DNA of 64,000 bases, taken from positions 186,001-250,000 of the forward strand of contig NZ_AP023354.1 in NCBI RefSeq assembly GCF_018324685.1. The letters run 5' to 3'. Made by a program: the position numbers and the translations under genes. Of this stretch, positions 44,776 through 52,907 are shown piece after piece. The notes under the pieces are model-generated. The model was given only the letters and a program-made list of their open reading frames with translations, had not been told where the DNA came from and searched no databases. The first letter of the stretch is position 1; each line of letters begins with the position of its first letter. Source of the DNA: Actinocatenispora sera (GTDB taxonomy: Bacteria > Actinomycetota > Actinomycetes > Mycobacteriales > Micromonosporaceae).

Positions 44776-46725
44776 ATGCCCGCCCGGTACGTGACCGACC
44801 TGTTCGACGCGCTGCACGCGCACGGTGCGGCCACCGCGCTCGTCGCGGCCGGCCGCAGCTGGAGCTTCGCCGAACTGCGCGCCGACACGTACCGGACCGC
44901 ACGGGCGCTGCGTGGCCTCGGCGTCGGGCGCGGCGACGGGCTGGTGCTGCTCGCGGCCAACACCCCGGACGCGCTGCTCGTTCGGCTCGCGGCGTACCTG
45001 CTGGGGTCGCGATTCACCCACGTGCACCTGGGGCCGACCACCCAGTCGGTGCCGCACATCGTCGCGGACGCCGACCCGACGCTCGTCGTCACCGCAGCCG
45101 CCGGCCTCGCGCTGCTCGACGGCAGCGGCCCGGCTGTCAGCGGCCCGGCGACCGGCCAGCCCGTGCCCGACAACCCGGCGACCGACGCCGCAGGAATCGA
45201 CAGCCCGCTGACCGACGGTGCAGGGATCGAGGACCAGGTGACCGACGGCGCAGAGACGGTGACCGACGGCGCGGGAATCGAGGGCCCGCTGACCGACGGC
45301 GCAGGGATCGAGGACCAGGTGACCGACGGCGCAGAGTCGGTGACCGACGGCGCGGGAATCGAGGGCCCGCTGACCGACGGCGCAGGGATCGAGGACCAGG
45401 TGACCGACGGCGCAGAGTCGGTGACCGACGGCGCGGGAATCGAGGGCCCGGTGACCGACGGCGCAGGGATCGACAGCCTGCTGACCGACGGCCCGGTGAT
45501 CAGCGGCGCGCGGATCGGCGGCGTGGCGCGGGGCGGCGACGTGCCGGTGGGCGCGGGGGCGTTCGGGGTGCGGGCGGTGACGGTCGAGCGGTTGGCGGGG
45601 TTGGCGGCCGGGGAGTCGGACGAGCCGCTGCCGGTCGCCGCGGCCGAGGACGACATCGCGCGGATCACGTACACCGGCGGTACCACCGGGCTGCCGAAGG
45701 GCGTGCCGACCACGTACGCCGCGCTGCACGCCGCGGCGCGGTCCGCGCTGGCCGGTGCCGCCGCCGCCCGGGACGAACTCGCGGCCCGTACCGGCAGTGC
45801 GCGGTTCCTGGCCGTGACGCCGATCGCCCACGTCGCCGGGGACATGGCGCTGATGATGCTGATGCTCGGTATCACCGTGGAGACGTACGACTTCGAGCCC
45901 GGCGCGATGCTCGCCTCGCTCGCCGCGCTGCGCGGTGGCGCGGTCCTCACGTACCTTTATCCGGCTCTGCTGGGCCAACTCCTGGACCATCCGGACCGCC
46001 GGCGCACCGACACCAGTGCGCTGTCGTTCGTGGTGTACGGCAGCGCGCCGATCGCGCCGGCCCGGCTGCGGGCCGCCATCGACGCGTTCGGCCCGGTCTT
46101 CCAGCAGGGGTACGCGTCGACCGAGGCGCCGGCGATCACCGCCCTCACCGTCGCCGACCACGTCCGCGGCCTGAACGACCGGCCCGAGCTGCTCGCTTCG
46201 GCCGGCCGGGTGCTGCCCGGCGTCGAGGTGACGATCCGGGACGCCGCCGGCGCCGTGCTGCCCGCCGGCGAGATCGCCGAGGTCTGCGTGCGCTCCGACT
46301 CGGTCATGCCGGGCTACTGGCGCCGCCCGGCCGAGACCGCCGCGGTGCTGCGGGACGGCTGGCTGCACACCGGCGATCTGGGCCGGTTCGACGACGACGG
46401 GTACCTGTACCTGGTCGGCCGGGCCCGCGAGATGATCATCGTCGGCGGCTGGAACTGTTACGCCGCACCGATCGAGGCGGCGTTGACCGAGCATCCGTTG
46501 GTACGAGCCGCATCCGTGGTCGGTGCACCGGACGGGACGACCGGCGAGGCGGTCGTCGCCTACCTGATCGCGGACGCACCGGTACCGGCGGACGAGCTGC
46601 GCGCGGTGGTGACCGCGCGGCTGCCGGAGATCAACGTACCGAGCCGGGTCGAGTACCTCGACGCGCTGCCGCTCACCCCGCTCGGCAAGCCCGACAAGAA
46701 CGCCCTGCGCGCCCGGTCGCACTGA
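44776..46725 (+). CDS. Acyl-CoA synthetase (AMP-binding) with an internal repeat array
   Basis: 649 residues. Activates a carboxylic acid to acyl-AMP and then acyl-CoA. The A3 phosphate loop is YTGGTTGLPKGVP. A5 is QGYASTEAPAI, A7-A8 is GWLHTGDLGRFDDDGYLYLVGRAREMIIVGG, and the catalytic Lys is in PLTPLGKPDKNAL near the C-terminus. The first 120 or so residues are also typical. Between residues about 120 and 265 the enzyme carries an Asp/Gly/Thr-rich insert made of a 27-residue repeat, in place of the short linker of relatives. The reading frame is kept. A TetR gene diverges from it. GGAGG lies five bases before the ATG. Confidence 0.93.
   Translation: MPARYVTDLFDALHAHGAATALVAAGRSWSFAELRADTYRTARALRGLGVGRGDGLVLLAANTPDALLVRLAAYLLGSRFTHVHLGPTTQSVPHIVADADPTLVVTAAAGLALLDGSGPAVSGPATGQPVPDNPATDAAGIDSPLTDGAGIEDQVTDGAETVTDGAGIEGPLTDGAGIEDQVTDGAESVTDGAGIEGPLTDGAGIEDQVTDGAESVTDGAGIEGPVTDGAGIDSLLTDGPVISGARIGGVARGGDVPVGAGAFGVRAVTVERLAGLAAGESDEPLPVAAAEDDIARITYTGGTTGLPKGVPTTYAALHAAARSALAGAAAARDELAARTGSARFLAVTPIAHVAGDMALMMLMLGITVETYDFEPGAMLASLAALRGGAVLTYLYPALLGQLLDHPDRRRTDTSALSFVVYGSAPIAPARLRAAIDAFGPVFQQGYASTEAPAITALTVADHVRGLNDRPELLASAGRVLPGVEVTIRDAAGAVLPAGEIAEVCVRSDSVMPGYWRRPAETAAVLRDGWLHTGDLGRFDDDGYLYLVGRAREMIIVGGWNCYAAPIEAALTEHPLVRAASVVGAPDGTTGEAVVAYLIADAPVPADELRAVVTARLPEINVPSRVEYLDALPLTPLGKPDKNALRARSH
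45205..45447 (+). repeat. 81-bp tandem repeat inside the acyl-CoA synthetase gene
   Basis: Three exact-length units (45205-45285, 45286-45366, 45367-45447) plus partial units either side. Each 81-bp unit encodes 27 residues built from nine-residue sub-repeats starting TDGAG or TDGAE. The second and third copies are identical at the protein level; the first differs by Thr for Ser. Confidence 0.92.
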
Positions 46726-46851
46726 GCCGCACCGCTCCGCGGACGCACTGGACCGCACCACTCCCCAGTCGAGCGGAGCGGCACCGCTCCCCGGTCAAGC
46801 TGAGCCGCACCGCTCCCCGGTCGCGCCGAGCCGCACCGTTCCCTCGGCCGG
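46722..46851 (+). repeat. Five tandem copies of a 26-bp unit downstream of the synthetase gene
   Basis: The units start at 46722, 46748, 46774, 46800 and 46826, with core GAGCCGCACCGCTCCCCGGT and point differences between copies. The first unit contains the stop codon of the synthetase, so the array appears to have grown from that gene end. No hairpin or gene is obvious in it. Confidence 0.85.
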
Positions 46852-46912
46852 GGGAGCCGGGCCGGTCTCGGTGGGGAGTCGCCGGACGGCGCATCGCCGG
46901 AACAGTACGGGC

Positions 46913-48142
46913 ATGGCATCGACACCGCAGCACGACGCACACCGGCACCCCGACGTGGGCCGCCGCGCAGGGACTCCCGGTACCGCGGCGCCACCCGGTC
47001 GCGCAGCGCCGACCGACACCGAACCCCGCCCCGGTGGGCGCGCGTCCCGGGTCGTCGCCACCCGGCTGGCGCCGGCCGGGGCCGCCGCGATCGCGCTGGT
47101 ACTGGCCGTGCTCGGGACCGGTTGGCTGGTCCGCGGCGACCGGAACCCGCTGGACCAGCCGACCGAACGGTTCGGCACCGCGCTGACCGACTTCCCGCCC
47201 GGGGCCGCCAACGCGGTGTTTCTCGGCAGTTGCCTCGCGGTGTGCGCCGCCGCCGTCTGGCTCGCGGCCAGCCCCCCGGCGCTCCGAGGCCAACGCCGGC
47301 CGGTCACCGTGGCCGTTGCCGCGGTGGGGATCGCGGCCGTACTCACGGTGCTGGACACCTCGATCCTCACCGTGCTCGGCTACCTGCCCGCCACGTTGAT
47401 CGGTACCATGCTGCGGTCCGAGCTCAACGTGACGCTGCTCGCCTCGGTACCGCTGCTGCTCCAGGTGGCGCTGGCCGGGGCCGGGGTCGGTCTTGCGATC
47501 GGCCTCGCCGCGCGGATCCGGGGCCGCGGTGGCGCTCCGGCCCGGGTGCGGGCGAGTTGCCGGCGGTGGACGCACCTGGCGATGGAGGCGCCGCTGGTCT
47601 ACGCCCTGACCCGGGTCCTGATGTTCTTCCGGGTACCGGGCTTCGACCTGGCACCGTTCGGCTCGCCGATCCTGTGGGCCGGGCTCGGACTCGCGGTCTC
47701 CGCCTCGCTCGGCGCGCTGCTCACCTGGGGACTGATCCGCCCCTGGGGCGAGGTGTTTCCCCGCTGGATGCCCGGCCTGCGGGGCCGCCGGGTACCGGTG
47801 CTGCTCGCGGTGCTGCCCGGCCTGCTCGTGGCCGGCCTCGTCGCCACCACGTCGAAGTCGGTGGTACTGAGCCTGGCGACCAACCCGGACGCGCTGGCGA
47901 ACCTGCGGGAGTGGCCACTGGTGATGCTGCCCTCGCTGCTCTGGCCGCTGTGGTCGGTGGCCCTCGCCGTCGCCACCCTCCGCTACCGCCAACGCCGCCA
48001 CCTGACCGGGCCCTGCCTACCGGTCGCGGTGGGCGTGGGCGGCGCCGAGCACGAACGCCAGTACCAGACTGAACAGCCAACCCAGCGCGATCGGCACGCT
48101 CACGGCATCCGCCGCACCAGCAGCCCCGACAGCCGCGCGTAG
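46913..48142 (+). CDS. Putative membrane protein, C-terminus overlapping two minus-strand genes
   Basis: 409 residues. A disordered N-terminus (about residues 1-45) is followed by about eight hydrophobic segments from residue 50 to 360, including APAGAAAIALVLAVLGTGWLV and RVPVLLAVLPGLLVAGLVA. The family is not recognised. The last 47 codons (from about 48003) run antisense over two convergent small genes and have no membrane or family character. That tail looks like read-through beyond an ancestral stop. The ATG at 46913 gives the usual short, soluble start. Confidence 0.72.
   Translation: MASTPQHDAHRHPDVGRRAGTPGTAAPPGRAAPTDTEPRPGGRASRVVATRLAPAGAAAIALVLAVLGTGWLVRGDRNPLDQPTERFGTALTDFPPGAANAVFLGSCLAVCAAAVWLAASPPALRGQRRPVTVAVAAVGIAAVLTVLDTSILTVLGYLPATLIGTMLRSELNVTLLASVPLLLQVALAGAGVGLAIGLAARIRGRGGAPARVRASCRRWTHLAMEAPLVYALTRVLMFFRVPGFDLAPFGSPILWAGLGLAVSASLGALLTWGLIRPWGEVFPRWMPGLRGRRVPVLLAVLPGLLVAGLVATTSKSVVLSLATNPDALANLREWPLVMLPSLLWPLWSVALAVATLRYRQRRHLTGPCLPVAVGVGGAEHERQYQTEQPTQRDRHAHGIRRTSSPDSRA
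48017..48103 (-). CDS. 28-residue single-helix membrane peptide
   Basis: The GTG at 48101-48103 overlaps the TGA of the 85-residue protein gene (GTGA). It encodes SVPIALGWLFSLVLAFVLG followed by a short His/Arg tail, a classic single transmembrane segment with a basic end. It is too short for standard gene calling. Support is the overlap, the composition and the absence of another explanation on that strand. Function unknown; it lies convergent with the membrane protein's tail. Confidence 0.5.
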   Translation of the reverse strand: MSVPIALGWLFSLVLAFVLGAAHAHRDR

Positions 48143-48357
48143 AACGTCGTCACCTGCGGGTCGTCCCCGATTTTGTCGACTGGCACCACCCGCAGGTAGA
48201 CCGCCCCGTTCACCAGCGCCGGCATCCGCGACACCACCATCCCCCACCAACAGCCGTGCCCGTGCACCCCGGCCGCCGGCGAGATGAACACCTGATCACC
48301 CGCCCGGATATCGTCCGCGGACAACACGTATGTCGCAGTTGGTTTACGCTTCCCCAC
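48100..48357 (-). CDS. Small conserved hypothetical protein (85 residues)
   Basis: A small soluble protein with the core LSADDIRAGDQVFISPAAG, then GCWWGMVVSRMPALVNGAVYLRVVPVD and a C-terminal YARLSGLLVRRMP. The beta-rich pattern recalls SH3-like or PemK-barrel folds without matching a known toxin. The GTG at 48355-48357 has GGAGG eight bases upstream and is preferred over the TTG five codons before. It is coupled to the membrane peptide gene and diverges from the GntR pair. Confidence 0.65.
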   Translation of the reverse strand: MGKRKPTATYVLSADDIRAGDQVFISPAAGVHGHGCWWGMVVSRMPALVNGAVYLRVVPVDKIGDDPQVTTFYARLSGLLVRRMP

Positions 48358-48444
48358 AGCCGGTACCTCCAATACCGGTCAGACCCCCGGTTTGCTCTAG
48401 CCAGCAGCCGGGGGTCGCTCCGTATCGACGCCTTCACGGTACGG

Positions 48445-48477
48445 CACATGTCAACTGATGTCTACTGTTGTCATGTG
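48445..48477. promoter_or_regulatory. 33-bp palindrome upstream of the GntR pair
   Basis: The arms CACATG (48445-48450) and CATGTG (48472-48477) are perfect. The next bases continue as an inverted repeat with 11 of 14 matches in each arm, and the centre has alternating symmetry (ATG, CtAC, GTtG, CAT, 48458-48474). The site ends 30 bp before the first GntR start and sits in the divergent gap with the 85-residue gene, so it is a likely GntR operator. Confidence 0.65.
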
Positions 48478-48507
48478 AGTTGAAATGATGTTGCGGGAGG
48501 CCAAACG

Positions 48508-48759
48508 ATGCCTGGCAACTTCTACCGTGCAGGTGTGGCTGTCGACCCGGAATCGCCAGAGCTGATCTACGCGCAGGTCGCGCGCATCCTTCGGGACCGC
48601 GTGCAGGACGGGACGTACACGAACCGGCTGCCCGGCGAGCTCGACCTCGCCAACGAGCTTGGCGTCAGTCGCCCGAGTCTGCGCCGCGGCGTCGCCATCC
48701 TGGTGGACGAAGGTGTGCTCGTCGTCGTCCGCGGCAAGGGCATGTACGTCAACAGGTGA
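48508..48759 (+). CDS. GntR-type winged-helix protein without effector domain, copy 1
   Basis: 83 residues, only the GntR DNA-binding domain: LIYAQVARILRDRVQDGTYTNRLPGELDLANELGVSRPSLRRGVAILVDEGVL and the wing VVVRGKGMYVNR. Normal GntR proteins carry a 150-residue ligand domain after this; here it is absent, as in the small actinobacterial YtrA-like or plasmid-type regulators. GAGG lies seven bases before the ATG. Its stop overlaps the start of a paralogous gene. Both probably act on the 33-bp palindrome upstream. Confidence 0.88.
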   Translation: MPGNFYRAGVAVDPESPELIYAQVARILRDRVQDGTYTNRLPGELDLANELGVSRPSLRRGVAILVDEGVLVVVRGKGMYVNR

Positions 48760-49022
48760 TCGCGCCGGGTGTTGCGGTCGCCGTCGAAGATGGACCGATG
48801 ACGGTCGATCCGGACAGCACCGAGTTGGTGTGGGAGCAGGTGTTGCGGATCCTGCGGGAGCGCATCGCCGACGGGACCTACCCGGTACGGCTGCCCGGCG
48901 AGCTGGCGCTGGCACAGGAGCTCGGCGTGGCCCGGCAGACGCTCCGCCGCGCGATCGCGGTCCTGGTCGACGAGGGTGTCGTCACCGTCGTGCGGAACAA
49001 GGGCGTCTACGTCAAGAAGTGA
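48756..49022 (+). CDS. GntR-type winged-helix protein without effector domain, copy 2
   Basis: 88 residues from the GTG at 48756 that overlaps the stop of copy 1. The winged helix is LVWEQVLRILRERIADGTYPVRLPGELALAQELGVARQTLRRAIAVLVDEGVVTVV, the wing NKGVYVKK. It is clearly paralogous to the first copy along its length, so a tandem duplication is indicated. An ATG at 48798 that begins closer to the shared core (MTVDPDSTELV) is the alternative. A strong hairpin follows the gene. Confidence 0.85.
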   Translation: MIAPGVAVAVEDGPMTVDPDSTELVWEQVLRILRERIADGTYPVRLPGELALAQELGVARQTLRRAIAVLVDEGVVTVVRNKGVYVKK

Positions 49023-49075
49023 CCGCGCCGGCGGTCCGCACGAGCCCCGCCCGACGGCGCAAGCAGGTACCGACA

Positions 49076-49118
49076 CGCGAAGAGGGGCGCCACCATTGCG
49101 GTGGCGCCCCTCTTCGCG
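49076..49118. terminator. 19-bp perfect hairpin between convergent genes
   Basis: CGCGAAGAGGGGCGCCACC (49076-49094) and its exact complement (49100-49118) enclose the loop ATTGC. It lies between the second GntR gene and the ABC permease on the other strand, where it can stop both transcripts. Confidence 0.85.
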
Positions 49119-49126
49119 TCGGTTGG

Positions 49127-49881
49127 TCAGCTGGTTTCGCCGGCCATGGAGAAGGAGCGGAGCCGGTCGACGGCGAGGGCCAGGGCCCCGACCGTGAGGA
49201 CGGCGGACATCACGATCGCCAGGATCAGCGACATCGGGCCGTGCACCAGCGAACTGCCGGAGAACGTGGCGGCGAACTCGGAGACGTACTTCTGCACCGA
49301 GAGGACCTTGGTGCCGTCCAGCACGTTGCCGAGCAGCCCCTCCCACAACAGGATGTACGCGAGGCCGACCAGCACCGCGCGCCGGATCACCAGGCTCGTC
49401 AACACGAACAGCGCCGAGTAGACGAAGGCGCCGATCAGGCCGGCGATGCCGAACCCGATGCCGACCGACACCGACGCGACGATGGTGCCGGCGATCAGCA
49501 GCGACACGCCGGCCACCAGGCCGGAGACCACCGCCGCGACCAGGTACTTCGTCAGCACGATCTCGCGCCGGGCGACCGGCTTGGCGAGGATGTGCACGAT
49601 CGTGCCGTCGTCGATCTCCGAGCCGAGCACGCTGGTCCCGATGATCAGCGCGGTCAGCGGCAGGATCACCGCGACACCGAGGCCGGTCACCACCACCTGC
49701 AACGCGTCCCTGGTGGTCACGTCGCCGGTGCGGACCAGCAGCGACAGCGCGATCAGCACCAGCGGCAGCGGGATCAGCAGCAGCGACCGGCGCCGACCGA
49801 GCAGGCCGCGCAGCGTGATGCCGGCGATCGTCGGGTTGAACAGGCGCGGCCCGCTGGCCGGCGCCACCGTCGTGCGTGCGC

Positions 49882-49885
<4 letters not shown>
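49127..49885 (-). CDS. ABC-2-type exporter permease, module 1
   Basis: 252 residues, about six membrane segments. Characteristic are FNPTIAGITLRGLLGRRRSLLLIPLP near the start, SVLGSEIDDGTIVHILAKPVARREIVLTKYL, and a C-terminal helix pair. This is the ABC-2 membrane subunit of a simple exporter. The GTG overlaps the stop of the ATPase gene by four bases, so the two genes form one transport unit. Substrate is unknown; such units in actinomycetes often export lipophilic compounds or act in membrane homeostasis. Confidence 0.88.
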
Positions 49886-50871
<986 letters not shown>

Positions 50872-50947
50872 CGACCTTCCTCCTTCGTCGGAAGCCCGAT
50901 GAGGCACGATGGGCGGTCCTCATGGTTCACTCGCTGACGCTCGCTCA

Positions 50948-51811
50948 TCAGGACGCCACCTTCCGGTACCGGGTGATCAGCAGTGCGGTGCACAGGCCGA
51001 CGAGGACGACGGCGGCGGCCGCGTAGATCGGGCCGTACGGACCGATGTCGAGCTCGGAGCCCGAGAACAGCCAGGCGCGCAGGCCGGCCAGGATGCCGGT
51101 GATGCTGGTCAGACCGGCCAGCTCGCGGGTCGCGCCGGTACCGACGACGCTCAGCACCCCGTTGATCGGCGAGGTGACAAGGAACAGCGCCACCACCGCG
51201 CCGGCCGCGATCGCCCGCCGCGAGGACAGCGACGCCACCAGCAACGCGACCGCCGACAGCACCAGCGCGAAGATCGCCGAGACGACCAGGCCCGGTACCA
51301 GAGCGGTGAACTGGCTCCAGACGCCGCTCGCCGAGCCGGCGGAGAACGCGCCGCCGAGGAACATCACCAGCTCCGGCACCGCGAGGGTCAGGAACACGCC
51401 GGTGACGAGCGCGGCGAGCTTCGCCAGCACGTAGTCGTCCCGGCCGATCGGGCGGGAGAAGTACAGCGGGAGCACCTTGTTGCGCAGGTCGCGGGAGGCC
51501 AGCTCGGGTGCGGCGGTCGCGACGAACAGCATCAGCAGGAAGCTCAGCGTGCCGGGGAAGTTCGCGTAGTCCAGCGGCGGGATCGCCACGTTGAACCGCG
51601 CCTTGACCGCCGCCACCACCACCACGATCACCAGCAGGATGCCGGCCAGCGAGAACGGGAAGATCTTCGACTTCGGCCCACGCCCCAGCCCGAACACCGT
51701 GCGCAGGCTGTACGCGTAGAGCGAGCGCACCGAGTAGCTGCGACCCAGCCGCGGACCGGTGTACCGCTGGTAGCCGATGTCGTGGATGGTGCCGGTCGCC
51801 GACTCACTCAT
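50948..51811 (-). CDS. ABC-2-type exporter permease, module 2
   Basis: 287 residues. The N-terminal soluble part ESATGTIHDIGYQRYTGPRLGR is followed by six hydrophobic segments; the exporter-type loop is ASRDLRNKVLPLYFSRPIGRDDYVLAKL. It closes 76 bp before module 1 and overlaps the ATPase of module 2 at its start by eight bases. It would form an ATP-driven exporter with the 51804-52763 gene. Confidence 0.88.
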   Translation of the reverse strand: MSESATGTIHDIGYQRYTGPRLGRSYSVRSLYAYSLRTVFGLGRGPKSKIFPFSLAGILLVIVVVVAAVKARFNVAIPPLDYANFPGTLSFLLMLFVATAAPELASRDLRNKVLPLYFSRPIGRDDYVLAKLAALVTGVFLTLAVPELVMFLGGAFSAGSASGVWSQFTALVPGLVVSAIFALVLSAVALLVASLSSRRAIAAGAVVALFLVTSPINGVLSVVGTGATRELAGLTSITGILAGLRAWLFSGSELDIGPYGPIYAAAAVVLVGLCTALLITRYRKVAS

Positions 51812-52763
51812 CGCCGCTCCTCCCCTCGTCCGTACCGGCAGATGCGGGCGCCGCGGCGTGTGCGGCCGGTGAGCCGAACAGCTCGGCGACCCGGTGCCGC
51901 CGCTCCTCCAGCCGGTGCAGCGGAAGGCCGAGATCGACGATCACGTCGCGCACCAGGTCGTACGTCGCCGGCGACTCGACCGGCGTCATCAGCGCCGCGC
52001 CGTCGTGACCGATCCGCACCCCTCGAGCGGACAGGGCCGCGGCCAGCTCGTCGGTGCCCTCGTCGACCTCGACGGCGAGCACCGCGGTGCGCGCGGTCAT
52101 GCTGGACACCCGGTCGGCCCGCAGCAGCCGGCCGGCCTCGATCGCGACCAGCCCGTCGGCGATCTGCTCGACCTCGCCGAGCAGGTGCGAGCACACCACC
52201 ACGGAGATGCCGAACTCGGTGCCGATCCGGTGCACCAGGTCGAGCATGGCGTCCCGGCCGGCCGGGTCAAGGCCGTTGGTCGGCTCGTCGAGCAGCAGCA
52301 GCTCGGGGTCGTGCACCAGCGACTGGGCCAGCTTGACCCGCTGCTTCATCCCGGTGGAGTAGCCGCCGATCTGGCGGTACCGCTCCTCGTAGAGCCCGAC
52401 GTGCCGCAGCACCTCGGACGCGCGCTCCCGGGCGGCCGCGCGCGGCAGCCCGGACATGCGCCCCATGTGGGTGACGAACTCGGCTGCCGACACGTCCGGC
52501 GGCAGGCTGTCGTTCTCCGGCATGTACCCGACCCGGGCGCGCACCTGCTCGCCCTGACGGGTCGGGTCCAGGCCCAGCACCCGTAGCTGCCCGCCGGTGG
52601 GCGCGAGCAGCCCCAACATCGTCTTGATCAGCGTCGACTTGCCCGCGCCGTTCGCGCCGACCAGTCCAGTGATGCCCGGCTCGATCTGCACGGTGAGATC
52701 GGCGAGGGCGGTGACCGCCGTGCCGTATCTCTTCGTGAGCGCCTGGGTCGTGATGATGGCCAC
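51804..52763 (-). CDS. ABC transporter ATP-binding protein, module 2
   Basis: 319 residues. Walker A is GLVGANGAGKSTLIKTMLG, signature IGGYSTGMKQRVKLAQSLVHDP, Walker B LLLLDEPTNGLDP, and switch His in VVCSHLLGEVEQ. Its closest relative in the window is the ATPase of module 1, so the four-gene run likely arose by duplication of one exporter. The GTG at 52761-52763 puts the protein at MAIITTQALTKRYG. Divergent from the Hsp90-like gene with 144 bp between. Confidence 0.92.
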   Translation of the reverse strand: MAIITTQALTKRYGTAVTALADLTVQIEPGITGLVGANGAGKSTLIKTMLGLLAPTGGQLRVLGLDPTRQGEQVRARVGYMPENDSLPPDVSAAEFVTHMGRMSGLPRAAARERASEVLRHVGLYEERYRQIGGYSTGMKQRVKLAQSLVHDPELLLLDEPTNGLDPAGRDAMLDLVHRIGTEFGISVVVCSHLLGEVEQIADGLVAIEAGRLLRADRVSSMTARTAVLAVEVDEGTDELAAALSARGVRIGHDGAALMTPVESPATYDLVRDVIVDLGLPLHRLEERRHRVAELFGSPAAHAAAPASAGTDEGRSGDE

Positions 52764-52907
52764 GTATCGAACCGTACGTGTCCGGCGGGCGGGTGTCGTC
52801 CGGCGAGCGTCGTACATCGACCCTGACTTTCGACATAAGGGGAACCCCGAGGGCCCCGCGTTGTCGCTCCCGGTGGCTACCCTGCTTCGGCGAGACAGGG
52901 GAGGAAC

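Noticed and set aside
48445-49022. GntR pair as a conjugative-element remnant
   Set aside because: Small GntR proteins occur on actinomycete plasmids, but no transfer, replication or integrase gene or att site is visible here.
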